Source: Chloroflexota bacterium
Lineage (GTDB): Bacteria > Chloroflexota > Anaerolineae > UBA4142
DNA: 25,898 nucleotides
Direction: 5' to 3'
Assembly: GCA_023380675.1 (NCBI GenBank)
Contig: JAMCRS010000246.1
Location: forward strand, 1 to 25,898
In this document: positions 14,801-21,221 of the stretch, one piece after another
Layout: each line of letters begins with the position of its first letter
How positions within the stretch are numbered: position 1 is the stretch's first letter
Position numbers and translations under genes: made by a program
Notes under the pieces: model-generated
Databases searched by the model: none
What the model saw: only the letters and a program-made list of their open reading frames with translations
Told to the model about the DNA's origin: nothing

Positions 14801-16192
14801 ATCGACGAACCCTTCGATCCGGCGGCGTACGTCAAGGCGCTCACATCGGTCGGCGCACCCCCCTACGTCCAGCTCTACAACGAGCCGGGCGATTCGCGCG
14901 AGTGGAACCACCTTCCGGCGAGCCAGGATCTGAATCACATATTTGGCGGTCGGTGGGCAGCCGGTGCCCAGGTGATCTTTGAGGCCGGAGGTTACCCGGG
15001 TATCCAGTGCCTCGACCCGATGGAACTCAAGGCGGCCGTCGAGAGCGCCGGCAAATCGCATCCGCTTTGGCAAAAGGCGTTCTTCGTCCAACACAACTAT
15101 GGGGCGAACCATCCGCCGGCGTATCCCTACGACGCGCGCAACCAGCAAGACCACCCCAATGCGACGATCTTAGACGACAACGTCGGGGTGCTGGCCTTCC
15201 TCGACATCGCGCACTGGATGATGGAATACTTGGGGTTTGTCATTCCGATCGTCGGCGGCGAGGGAGGCTGGGAGTACGGCGCCGACCAGGACAATCGCTA
15301 TCCCAAGGCCGAGCAGCCGTACCACGCACGATATCACGCGGAGATGTTCGAGTGGTTCCAGACCGGCGTGCTGTCCAACGGAGAGCCGCTGCCCGACTAT
15401 GTGTTCAGCATAACGCCGTGGATCGCCGGGGGCTGGGGCGCCGACGATTGGTGGGGCGGTGTGCTGGGGGACAAGACCGAGACGATAAACGCGGTTGCCG
15501 CGCTTGTGCCGTTCGTGCGCAAGTTCAGCTGGGACGCGGCGGCGACGACACCTAATCTGTCTTTCACCGCTGCGCCGGCCAGCCTGGCGGTCGGCGCGTC
15601 AGCGACGCTCGACTGGCAGGTCGACGGCGCGGACAAAGTCACGCTCGACGGAGCGGCGGTCGCGGCGTACGGAACCCGCATCGTCACGCCGGCGACGACG
15701 ACGACGTACGTCTTGCACGTCGCTTTCCCGGACGGAACGTCCCACGACCTGAGCGCCACCGTGACCGTCGCGGTGCCGGCACCGCCTACCGGAGTACAGT
15801 GGGACTCGCGCCTGGATGGATTGGGGGTCAAGGTCAAAGCGTCCGAAGCGGCGCATTCATGGCGAGTCGTCGCGGCGCAATTAGAGGACCCGGGCCAGAC
15901 GGGCCAAAATCACCACGTCTACCTCAAGGCGCAAAGCGCCGATGGATCGCCCGCTGCGGGAATCCCCTTTGTAATCGATTGGGTCGGCCGCGATCAGGGC
16001 GATCAACCGGCTACTGTCACGACCGACTCCAAGGGCGAGGCCAACTGTCCTCTCTGGGCCACCTTTTCGCCCTCGCTCAAGAACGGAATCTACTCAGTGA
16101 CGACGGCAAAGGAAGCCGGCGACGCGGTGAGTGGGATGGGCCTGCCGGACGCTCGGCACGTCAACTTTATTCTGACCTTCAAGCACGGTTGA
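11831..16192 (+). CDS. Giant modular protein: two glycosidase-like domains and nine Ig-like modules
   Basis: The 1453-residue product starts at ATG 11831 after GGAGAGGTGAG. Order: residues 1-265, a GH-A-type barrel close to that of the preceding gene (Glu91 in NEP, Glu190 in ITEAGLDDNG). Residues 282 to about 900 are eight tandem Ig-like modules of about 77 residues (F-x-P, LxWDVxG-(K/R)SVxLDGQAV, TTTYxL-L-DGSxKDL, TVTV). Residues 912-1237 are a second, different barrel-like domain (GLHFTIDLRDS, VQLYNEPGDS with Glu1018, IPIVGGEGGWEYG with Glu1144). Then come a ninth Ig module (about 1242-1317) and a C-terminal beta domain (NHHVYLKAQSADG-PAAGIPF). There is no signal peptide, anchor or sorting signal. 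It is probably cotranscribed with the gene before it. It probably binds and cuts polysaccharide; this is inference. Confidence 0.87.
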   Translation: MPSKLSIHLSAYPSRVFDVLQKMQPSVVKVYNFSSEMNIDEVRRRCPNVVIVYRQYTNQDFRAPADAFFAEIGDTLIKLRGRGIYWEGLNEPVVKSVDDAKALNAWYVRFAELMHAQGEKVAGFSWSTGNPTPDVQSAIVPFLVDAAAAVDVHAFHEYYSRAGEGKDWGCYRTFEQALPQAARRPVVITEAGLDDNGDPYIGGWRGHKTPQEYLEILKGYDAILLQDPYVLGATLFQWGDYGWPSFELTNVIDLLTAYVQSAGGGAAIPQPWPVLETPAVPVYSFSVSPDTIQVGQSAELKWDVDGAKSVMLDGQAVADHGTWAVTPTQTTTYTLRLEFSDGSAKELSTTVTVQAPQATYTFSSTPGMIQAGESSVLSWDVQGVRSVALDGQAVAGHDTRTVTPAKTTTYTLQLVLFDGSTKDLQATVTVQIPQAIYAFSATPETILLGQSTVLKWDVEGVKSVALDGQAVAGHDTRTVTPAQTTTYVMRLGLYDGSTKDLPVTVTVQIPQAIYAFSATPETILLGQSTVLKWDVEGVKSVALDGQAVAGHDTRTVTPAQTTTYVMRLGLYDGSTKELPVTVTVQIPQPTYAFSATPATVQSGQSSVLEWDVEGYKSVALDGQAVDGHDTRTVTPAQTATYTLQLVLHDGSTKDLPTTVTVEIPPTYAFTATPATVQSGQSVALNWDVEGVKSVALDHETVEGHGTRTVKPTQTTIYVLHLEFLDGTAKDLAATVLVQPPRQPTTSSFSVEPASITAGAQATLKWATQGASRITLDDRPVAASGTETVSPTVTTVYGLHVEFVDGSTRDLTALLTVQPPPLEKGATFAVDPNTIVGGGPATLTWATKGATVVLLNGQAVATSGSQMVAPAQTTTYTLHVEFEDKTVKDLTVAATVAPTLVTGPTRSPTVVLTAQNVAQLKTYPRPVQDNGRGLHFTIDLRDSLIASTVQNLNSIRCKWTMIYAQDELQAGRAAKACWNAGIMPVVRIGKKIDEPFDPAAYVKALTSVGAPPYVQLYNEPGDSREWNHLPASQDLNHIFGGRWAAGAQVIFEAGGYPGIQCLDPMELKAAVESAGKSHPLWQKAFFVQHNYGANHPPAYPYDARNQQDHPNATILDDNVGVLAFLDIAHWMMEYLGFVIPIVGGEGGWEYGADQDNRYPKAEQPYHARYHAEMFEWFQTGVLSNGEPLPDYVFSITPWIAGGWGADDWWGGVLGDKTETINAVAALVPFVRKFSWDAAATTPNLSFTAAPASLAVGASATLDWQVDGADKVTLDGAAVAAYGTRIVTPATTTTYVLHVAFPDGTSHDLSATVTVAVPAPPTGVQWDSRLDGLGVKVKASEAAHSWRVVAAQLEDPGQTGQNHHVYLKAQSADGSPAAGIPFVIDWVGRDQGDQPATVTTDSKGEANCPLWATFSPSLKNGIYSVTTAKEAGDAVSGMGLPDARHVNFILTFKHG
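12674..14530 (+). repeat. Eight tandem Ig-like coding repeats, unit 231 bp
   Basis: Units begin at 12674, 12905, 13136, 13367, 13598, 13826, 14063 and 14300. The first four steps are exactly 231 bp; later ones are 228-237 bp. Units 3 (13136-13366) and 4 (13367-13597) differ at only a few bases, so they arose by a recent duplication or gene conversion. A ninth, distant copy lies at about 15554-15780. Confidence 0.92.
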
Positions 16193-16239
16193 TCCCGCGC
16201 GACATCCACCTTCGAACCGTGACGCCGGACGCATGTGGC

Positions 16240-17403
16240 CTATTGCAGACCGACGCTGCCGGCCCCGGCCGCATAGCCGGTCATTTCGACGTAACCGCTG
16301 CCTGCGGCGGGAGCTCCGTTCGACGTTCCGTTGACTTGTACCGCGCCTTCCCAGTAGACGATCGAGACGTGCATTTCCTGGTCGGCGACGTACGGCCGGA
16401 GCGTCAACTGTAGATTGGCGGAAGGGACGGAGACGCTCCAGCGTGCGGGATAGTTGCCGCCGGATTCGGGGCTGGTCCAATGATCCAGGACCTGGATATG
16501 GACCTCGTCACGCGTCAGCGCGCGTGAGCTCCCGTCCGGCTCCACCAGCGTGCCGCTCGCAAGCGGCTCGACGCTTCCGTCCTTATCCCGAATCTGAAAG
16601 AACATCACCTCACGCTTGTCGTTCAGTTGGATCGAAAACCAGTCCCAGCCAACGGCATTCGGTCCCAACACGGTCGTGCTGAATTCGTGGTCCATCCAGG
16701 ATAGGCCGCTCACGGCATAGCTCTCGCCCCCCGACGTAATCGTCCCCGTCGTCGCAAGTCGAGTGAACGAGTAATAGTAGGACGCATTCCCCTGGCCGCT
16801 GGATTTCTGCGACAGGCCTTGATCACCGTTCAGGACGGCGGGCTTGTCGGCCTTCAGCGTGAGCGCGATCGCATGTCCAGAATCGTCTGCGCGCAACTGG
16901 ACCTGATTCCCCTCGGCATCCAGCGAGGTCACCTCCCAGTTCTCCAACCACACGTGATAAGGGCCGCCGCTTGCGCCGGCGAGACCGGCAGCGCCCCGGC
17001 TATAGCGTTCAGTGGCCCAATGACTGCCGTCGGCGACGTCGGTGATCGCAAAGTGGGCAAAGTAAACTTGATTGGTTCCCCAGTCCGATTGGCGAGGCGC
17101 AGCGGTCGGCGTCAATGCCCGCCGGAAGAAGGTGAGCTGGTAGCCGAAATGCCGGCCGTTCGGCGTTTCGACGTTGCCGGTATAGTACCACCACTCGGTC
17201 TGGAATTCCGGATGCGGCCCGTGGTCGAGCGGGAAACTCCAGTCGCGAACGTGATCGGCTCGCGCAAAGCCGGCGCTGTTCTCCGTCCCCTTCAATCCAA
17301 TGACGTCTGCGCCGATCGCCGGGGGTTGCGCGGATTGGAGCAGCGTAAAAACGAGCCACCCGAGCAAGGCGAGGGCGCCGATAAAGAAAACGATTCTTCG
17401 CAC
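16240..17403 (-). CDS. CrtC/AttH-like lipocalin-domain protein
   Basis: The 387-residue protein belongs to the CrtC/AttH-like lipocalin superfamily, which includes carotenoid 1,2-hydratase and secreted proteins of unknown role. Marks are DWSFPLDHGPHPEFQTEWWYYTG near residue 54, FGYQLTFFRRAL, YFAHFAITD, YSGLSWMDHEF-like (VSGLSWMDHEFST) and a second barrel with WDWFSIQLND and YWEGAVQVNG. Residues 4-24 are hydrophobic and form a signal or anchor, so it acts outside the membrane. Carotenoid genes are absent, so a hydratase role is unsupported; AttH-type proteins often occur with ABC exporters, which are also absent here. The start is GTG at 17403 with a GGAG site 7 bases before. It converges on the giant glycosidase gene with a 47-base gap and no clear terminator. 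Confidence 0.87.
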   Translation of the reverse strand: MRRIVFFIGALALLGWLVFTLLQSAQPPAIGADVIGLKGTENSAGFARADHVRDWSFPLDHGPHPEFQTEWWYYTGNVETPNGRHFGYQLTFFRRALTPTAAPRQSDWGTNQVYFAHFAITDVADGSHWATERYSRGAAGLAGASGGPYHVWLENWEVTSLDAEGNQVQLRADDSGHAIALTLKADKPAVLNGDQGLSQKSSGQGNASYYYSFTRLATTGTITSGGESYAVSGLSWMDHEFSTTVLGPNAVGWDWFSIQLNDKREVMFFQIRDKDGSVEPLASGTLVEPDGSSRALTRDEVHIQVLDHWTSPESGGNYPARWSVSVPSANLQLTLRPYVADQEMHVSIVYWEGAVQVNGTSNGAPAAGSGYVEMTGYAAGAGSVGLQ

Positions 17404-17578
17404 CGAATTCTCCGAGATTTGATCCTACAGTGGCATACCTGACCCGCGTACGGCGCCGCCTGCTCCGGCCATCCCGCAGCGGGGAGGAACCGCAATTTCA
17501 AACGCGCCTCGTGCGGAGCGCGAGGCACGCCGGCGTTCGTACCTTAGCATACTCGCCGGCATCCGTCAAAAATGTGAT

Positions 17579-17607
17579 TTGACTAATTCGGCCATTGCCA
17601 TTACAAT
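17579..17607 (+). promoter_or_regulatory. Promoter of rplY
   Basis: TTGACT at 17579-17584, a 17-base spacer, and TACAAT at 17602-17607. Transcription would start near 17614, about 29 bases before the ATG at 17643. Confidence 0.8.
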
Positions 17608-17642
17608 AGTTCAGCAATTTTTCGAAGAAAGGTTTGTTCAAA

Positions 17643-18335
17643 ATGGCTGAAGAATTTCTCTTGACGGCAGAGCCAAGGACGTTGCTGGGCAAGCAGGTGA
17701 GTCAACTGCGACGCGCCGGCGCGATCCCCGCGGTCCTATACGGAAGTCACGTCGAGAAACCGCTCGCTTTGAAGCTGGAAGAAAAGCTGCTCAAGCAGGT
17801 GGTCGCCAAGGCGGGGCGGAATCGTCTTATCAAATTGACGGTTGATACGGGTGCGGCCCGTCTCGTTCTGACGCGCGAAGTTCAGCGGAATCCGCTGACC
17901 GGTCGGATCGTTCACGTCGATTTCCAAGAAGTGTCGATGACGGAAAAGATCACGACGCCGGTGCAGCTCGTTCTGGTGGGAACCTCGCCGGCGGTGACCC
18001 GCGGCGAAGGCCTTTTGATTCACGGCATCGATACGGTCGAGATTCGCGTGCTGCCTACGGACCTCATACCGCAGATCGAGGTGGACGTCTCGGGCCTGGA
18101 ATCGCTCAACCAGAGCCTCTTCGTGAAGGACCTCAAGCTGGGCGCCACGGTGGAAGTTCTCACGCCGGGAGACGAGATGGTGGCGAAGGTCGTGCCGGTG
18201 AAGGAAGAAGTGATCGCCGTCGAAGCGCCGGTGACCGCGGAAGTCGAAGTGATCGGCAAGGGCAAGAAGGAAGAAGAAGGCGCGGAAGGCGAAGCCCCTG
18301 CTGGCGGCGAAGCCAAAGAAGCCAAGAAAGAATAG
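17643..18335 (+). CDS. rplY: 50S ribosomal protein L25/general stress protein Ctc
   Basis: The 230-residue protein is the long (CTC/TL5) form of L25, which binds 5S rRNA in the large subunit. The N-terminal domain has RTLLGKQVSQLRRAGAIPAVLYG (residues 14-36) and VLTREVQRNPLTGRIVHVDFQEV; the C-terminal beta domain has GEGLLIHGIDTVEIRVLPTDLIPQIEVDVSGLE. The tail (from about 205) is Glu/Lys/Gly-rich and probably disordered. The ATG at 17643 follows GAAAGG with a spacing of about 10. It has its own promoter and a strong terminator, so it is a single-gene unit. In many genomes pth follows; here mreB does. Confidence 0.95.
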   Translation: MAEEFLLTAEPRTLLGKQVSQLRRAGAIPAVLYGSHVEKPLALKLEEKLLKQVVAKAGRNRLIKLTVDTGAARLVLTREVQRNPLTGRIVHVDFQEVSMTEKITTPVQLVLVGTSPAVTRGEGLLIHGIDTVEIRVLPTDLIPQIEVDVSGLESLNQSLFVKDLKLGATVEVLTPGDEMVAKVVPVKEEVIAVEAPVTAEVEVIGKGKKEEEGAEGEAPAGGEAKEAKKE

Positions 18336-18362
18336 CGGGCGCATTAGGCTGTTGGAGTCAAG

Positions 18363-18396
18363 TGGGACGCATGCAGTGTGCAGCGTCCCATTTTTT
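18363..18396 (+). terminator. Rho-independent terminator of rplY
   Basis: An outer 8-bp stem TGGGACGC/GCGTCCCA (18363-18370 with 18383-18390) continues inward as TGCA/TGCA around a GTG loop. Six Ts follow (18391-18396). It starts 28 bases after the rplY stop. Confidence 0.93.
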
Positions 18397-18421
18397 GTCT
18401 TTCGAGGGAATGTGGTATAAT
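18394..18421 (+). promoter_or_regulatory. Extended -10 promoter of mreB
   Basis: TATAAT at 18416-18421 is preceded by TGG, making an extended -10. The -35 is weak (TTTGTC at 18394-18399, spacer 16) and partly overlaps the rplY terminator T-run. The mreB TTG start is 45 bases on. Confidence 0.65.
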
Positions 18422-18465
18422 CACCCATGAGCGCCATTTTTGCATCGTTTTAGGAGCCCCCTGCA

Positions 18466-19527
18466 TTGTTTAGTCCGCTGAATTGGATGTTCGGACTGTT
18501 CTCTCGCGACATCGGCATCGACCTGGGGACGGCTAACACCCTCGTGCTCGTCCGTGGCGTGGGAATCGTGATCAACGAGCCTTCCGTGGTCGCGATCGAA
18601 CGGAAAACCAAGCGAGTTCTGGCGATCGGATCGGAAGCCAAGCAAATGGTCGGCCGGACACCGTCGGACATCGTCGCGATCAGACCGCTCAGGGATGGAG
18701 TGATCTCGGACTTTGACGTTACCGAGAAGATGCTCGAGTACTTTATCAGCAAAGTGCACGATCAGGCGCTCCTGCCGCTCCCGCACCGGCCGCGGATCGT
18801 GATCGGCATCCCCAGCGGCGTGACCGAAGTGGAAAAGCGCGCCGTCCACGACGCCGCCATGAACGCCGGCGCACGTGAGGTGTTCCTCGTCGAGGAACCG
18901 ATGGCGGCCGCGATCGGGGCGGGCCTGCCCATTACCGAATCGATCGGCAGCATGATCGTCGACATCGGCGGCGGCACGACTGAAATGGCGGTCTTTTCGC
19001 TGGGCGGTATCGTCACGAGCCGGTCCATCCGCGTCGCCGGCGACGAGATGGACGACGAGATCATCCGATACGCGCGCGAGAAATACAACGTCCTCGTCGG
19101 CGAACGCATGGCGGAAGAGATCAAAATGAACATCGGTTCCGCCTTCCCGCTCGTGGAAGAGCGGACGGTCATGATGCGGGGTCGCAACCTGATTACGGGT
19201 CTTCCCCAGGAGATCGAAGTCTCGAGCGTAGAGATACGCGAGGCGCTTGCCATCCCACTGAATCAGATCGTCGACGCGCTCAAGACGACCATAGACGAGA
19301 CTCCGCCGGAGCTGGTGTCCGACTTGATGCAGTACGGCATCGCGATGGCGGGGGGAGGTGCGCTGCTCGGCGGTATCGCGGAGCGGCTCAGCCAGGAAAC
19401 CAAGATGCACGTCTATTGCTCGGAAGACCCGCTCACCTGCGTGGTGCGAGGCGCCGGGCAGGTGCTCGAAGAATTGGATACCCTTCACAAGGTCGTGACG
19501 CCCACGCGAAGCAATGCGCGCCGTTAG
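18466..19527 (+). CDS. mreB: Rod shape-determining actin MreB
   Basis: The 353-residue protein is bacterial actin. The phosphate-1 motif is DIGIDLGTANT (residues 15-25), phosphate-2 is VDIGGGTTE (about 165-173) and the adenosine motif is MAGGGALLGG near residue 305. It forms membrane-bound filaments that organise the peptidoglycan elongation complex with MreC, MreD, RodA and PBP2, all encoded downstream. The start is a TTG at 18466 with a GGAG site; the next in-frame ATG (codon 8) has no ribosome site, and the preceding residues FSPLNWMFGLFSRD fit the membrane-binding N-terminal helix of the family. Cytoplasmic face of the membrane. Confidence 0.97.
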   Translation: MFSPLNWMFGLFSRDIGIDLGTANTLVLVRGVGIVINEPSVVAIERKTKRVLAIGSEAKQMVGRTPSDIVAIRPLRDGVISDFDVTEKMLEYFISKVHDQALLPLPHRPRIVIGIPSGVTEVEKRAVHDAAMNAGAREVFLVEEPMAAAIGAGLPITESIGSMIVDIGGGTTEMAVFSLGGIVTSRSIRVAGDEMDDEIIRYAREKYNVLVGERMAEEIKMNIGSAFPLVEERTVMMRGRNLITGLPQEIEVSSVEIREALAIPLNQIVDALKTTIDETPPELVSDLMQYGIAMAGGGALLGGIAERLSQETKMHVYCSEDPLTCVVRGAGQVLEELDTLHKVVTPTRSNARR

Positions 19528-19559
19528 GTCACTCGTAGAACGTCGTTAGCGGATCGCCG

Positions 19560-19592
19560 TCCCGGACGCGATCGCGAAAGTTTGGTCCGGGA
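19560..19592 (+). other. Hairpin immediately before mreC
   Basis: An 8-bp perfect inverted repeat (19560-19567 with 19585-19592) encloses a loop that itself holds the palindrome GCGATCGC. It ends 8 bases before the mreC ATG, where a ribosome site would be expected and none is obvious. It could limit mreC translation relative to mreB or serve as an RNA-processing site. Confidence 0.4.
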
Positions 19593-19600
19593 TCTCACTC

Positions 19601-20545
19601 ATGCTTTACTCCTCGAATCACAATCGTTCCCGGCTCGTCGTCGTACTGGTCGTTCTCGCCCTCTTGGCTCTCGTCCTGCACCAGCTCGGGCAGCTGCAGC
19701 CGCTGGAAAACGTCGCGCTGAACCTGCTTCAGCCGTTTTTGGGCGGCGCCACTCGAATCGGCCAGGACGCCGAGAGCGTGACGGGCGGATTTGGCGACGT
19801 AAACGCCATGCGACAGCGAATCGACGAGCTCCAGGCGCAAGTCAACGAGCTGGCGATCGATCGCGTCCAGGTGACCGAGCTGCAAAAGGAAAATGCGACT
19901 TTGCGCGAACAGCTCGGCTACAAACAGTCCAACCCGGATTTCGACCTGGTCGGCGCGGCGGTCTTGCAGCGCAACCCCGACCAGGCGAACGTGATCGGGC
20001 AGGACCCCACGAACCTCGTTCAGTACGTCGTCGTGGACCAGGGCAGCGCGGACGGCGTCAAAGAGGGCATGCCGGTCGCCACGCCGCAAGGGTTGGTCGG
20101 CCGCGTCACCGAGGTCGGCACTCACTGGTCGAAGGTGCTTCTCATCACCGATCCCTCCAGCTCGGTCAACGGCGTCGTCCAGTCGACCCGCGCCACCGGC
20201 ATCGTCGAGGGTCAGATCGGCAACCTGGTCAGCAAAGACCTCGTCATCAAATACGTGCCGCAAGGAGACGCGATCAAGGTCGGAGATTTGATCTTGACCT
20301 CAGGGCTCGGCGGCACATTCCCCAAACGGATCGTCATTGGTCAGGTGACCGAGGTCCGCAAGCAGGACATCGAGCTCTTTCAGGAAGCGACGATCCATCC
20401 GACGGTCGATTTTACCCGATTGGAATTCGTGCTGATACTGAAAAAGTTCACCCCTTCGGACATTACTCAAGAGCCTACGCCGACGCCGACTCCGACCGTG
20501 ACGCCGACCCGGAAGCCGACGGTGACTCCGACGCCGGCGCAGTGA
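19601..20545 (+). CDS. mreC: Rod shape-determining protein MreC
   Basis: The 314-residue protein has an N-terminal membrane helix (residues 11-28) and a coiled coil (about 68-107, ending in LQKENATLREQLGY). The extracytoplasmic double beta-barrel includes VVVDQGSADGVKEGMPVATPQGLVGRV and LLITDPSSSVNGVV. It links MreB to PBP2 and RodA outside the membrane. The last 23 or so residues (from about 292) form a Pro/Thr-rich tail (EPTPTPTPTVTPTRKP) beyond the usual end of MreC. ATG at 19601 follows the mreB stop by 73 bases, with only a weak ribosome site and a hairpin just before it. Confidence 0.95.
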   Translation: MLYSSNHNRSRLVVVLVVLALLALVLHQLGQLQPLENVALNLLQPFLGGATRIGQDAESVTGGFGDVNAMRQRIDELQAQVNELAIDRVQVTELQKENATLREQLGYKQSNPDFDLVGAAVLQRNPDQANVIGQDPTNLVQYVVVDQGSADGVKEGMPVATPQGLVGRVTEVGTHWSKVLLITDPSSSVNGVVQSTRATGIVEGQIGNLVSKDLVIKYVPQGDAIKVGDLILTSGLGGTFPKRIVIGQVTEVRKQDIELFQEATIHPTVDFTRLEFVLILKKFTPSDITQEPTPTPTPTVTPTRKPTVTPTPAQ

Positions 20546-20600
20546 GCCGCAACGCTCCTGTCGCCCCGCCAAATCGTCGCATCATCGGAACTCCGCCCCA

Positions 20601-21098
20601 ATGATCCTTTGGCTGCTCATCCCATTTCTCCTCGTCGTCGCTGTAGCCCAGACCACCCTCGTTCCTCTCGTCACGATCGCCGGCTACAAGATCGATCTCC
20701 CGTTGATCCTGGTGGTGGCGCAGGGATTGCTCGGTACGTCCGGCAGCGCCGCGCAGTGGGGGTTCATCGTCGGTCTGTTCCTCGACCTGGGGTCTGGCCT
20801 TCCCTTTGGAATTCACGCGATCGGTCTGACCGCCGTCGGCTTTATGATCGACCTGGGACAGAGTATCTCCTTCAGCGGCAACGTGCTCGCGCCGCCGATC
20901 GCGATGTTGGCGGCGACTGTTTTCTACAACACCCTGCTTCTCGCCATCCTTTCGGTCCTCAACTGGCCGGTCAACTGGGGCGACTACCTGGTCGGCATCG
21001 TGCTGCCGTCCGCGATCCTGAACACGGTCGCGATGCCGCTCGCCTTTTTCCCCCTTCGCCGGTTCCATCGCCGAGCGCGGCGGCAATTGGACGTCTAG
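20601..21098 (+). CDS. mreD: Rod shape-determining protein MreD
   Basis: The 165-residue integral membrane protein has about five hydrophobic helices, with the MreD-type pattern LPLILVVAQGLL, WGFIVGLFLDLGSGLPFGIHAIGLTAVGFMI and a basic C-terminus (RRFHRRARRQ). It is part of the elongation complex with MreC. It lies between mreC and mrdA, 55 bases after mreC, in the classic mreBCD order. The upstream ribosome site is weak. A 7-bp hairpin (21101-21107 with 21115-21121) without a T-run follows its stop codon. Confidence 0.94.
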   Translation: MILWLLIPFLLVVAVAQTTLVPLVTIAGYKIDLPLILVVAQGLLGTSGSAAQWGFIVGLFLDLGSGLPFGIHAIGLTAVGFMIDLGQSISFSGNVLAPPIAMLAATVFYNTLLLAILSVLNWPVNWGDYLVGIVLPSAILNTVAMPLAFFPLRRFHRRARRQLDV

Positions 21099-21186
21099 CA
21101 GAGTCCGGTTCCGGCGGACTCCCGCGCGCCGGCGCATGCGTGCGTCCATACCCCTCATCCATTCCGCCGACGATTCCGCCGACGCG

Positions 21187-21215
21187 TTGCCTTTTGCTCC
21201 AAACTAAGGTATAAT
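21187..21215 (+). promoter_or_regulatory. Promoter of mrdA predicting a leaderless mRNA
   Basis: TTGCCT at 21187-21192, a 17-base spacer and a perfect TATAAT at 21210-21215. The mrdA ATG begins at 21222, exactly 7 bases after the last T of the -10 box, which is where the transcript is expected to start. There is no room for a ribosome site in such a transcript. Confidence 0.75.
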
Positions 21216-21221
21216 TTTCGC

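Noticed and set aside
16240..17403. True carotenoid 1,2-hydratase (CrtC)
   Set aside because: The fold matches, but no carotenoid genes are nearby and the family includes many non-hydratase members.
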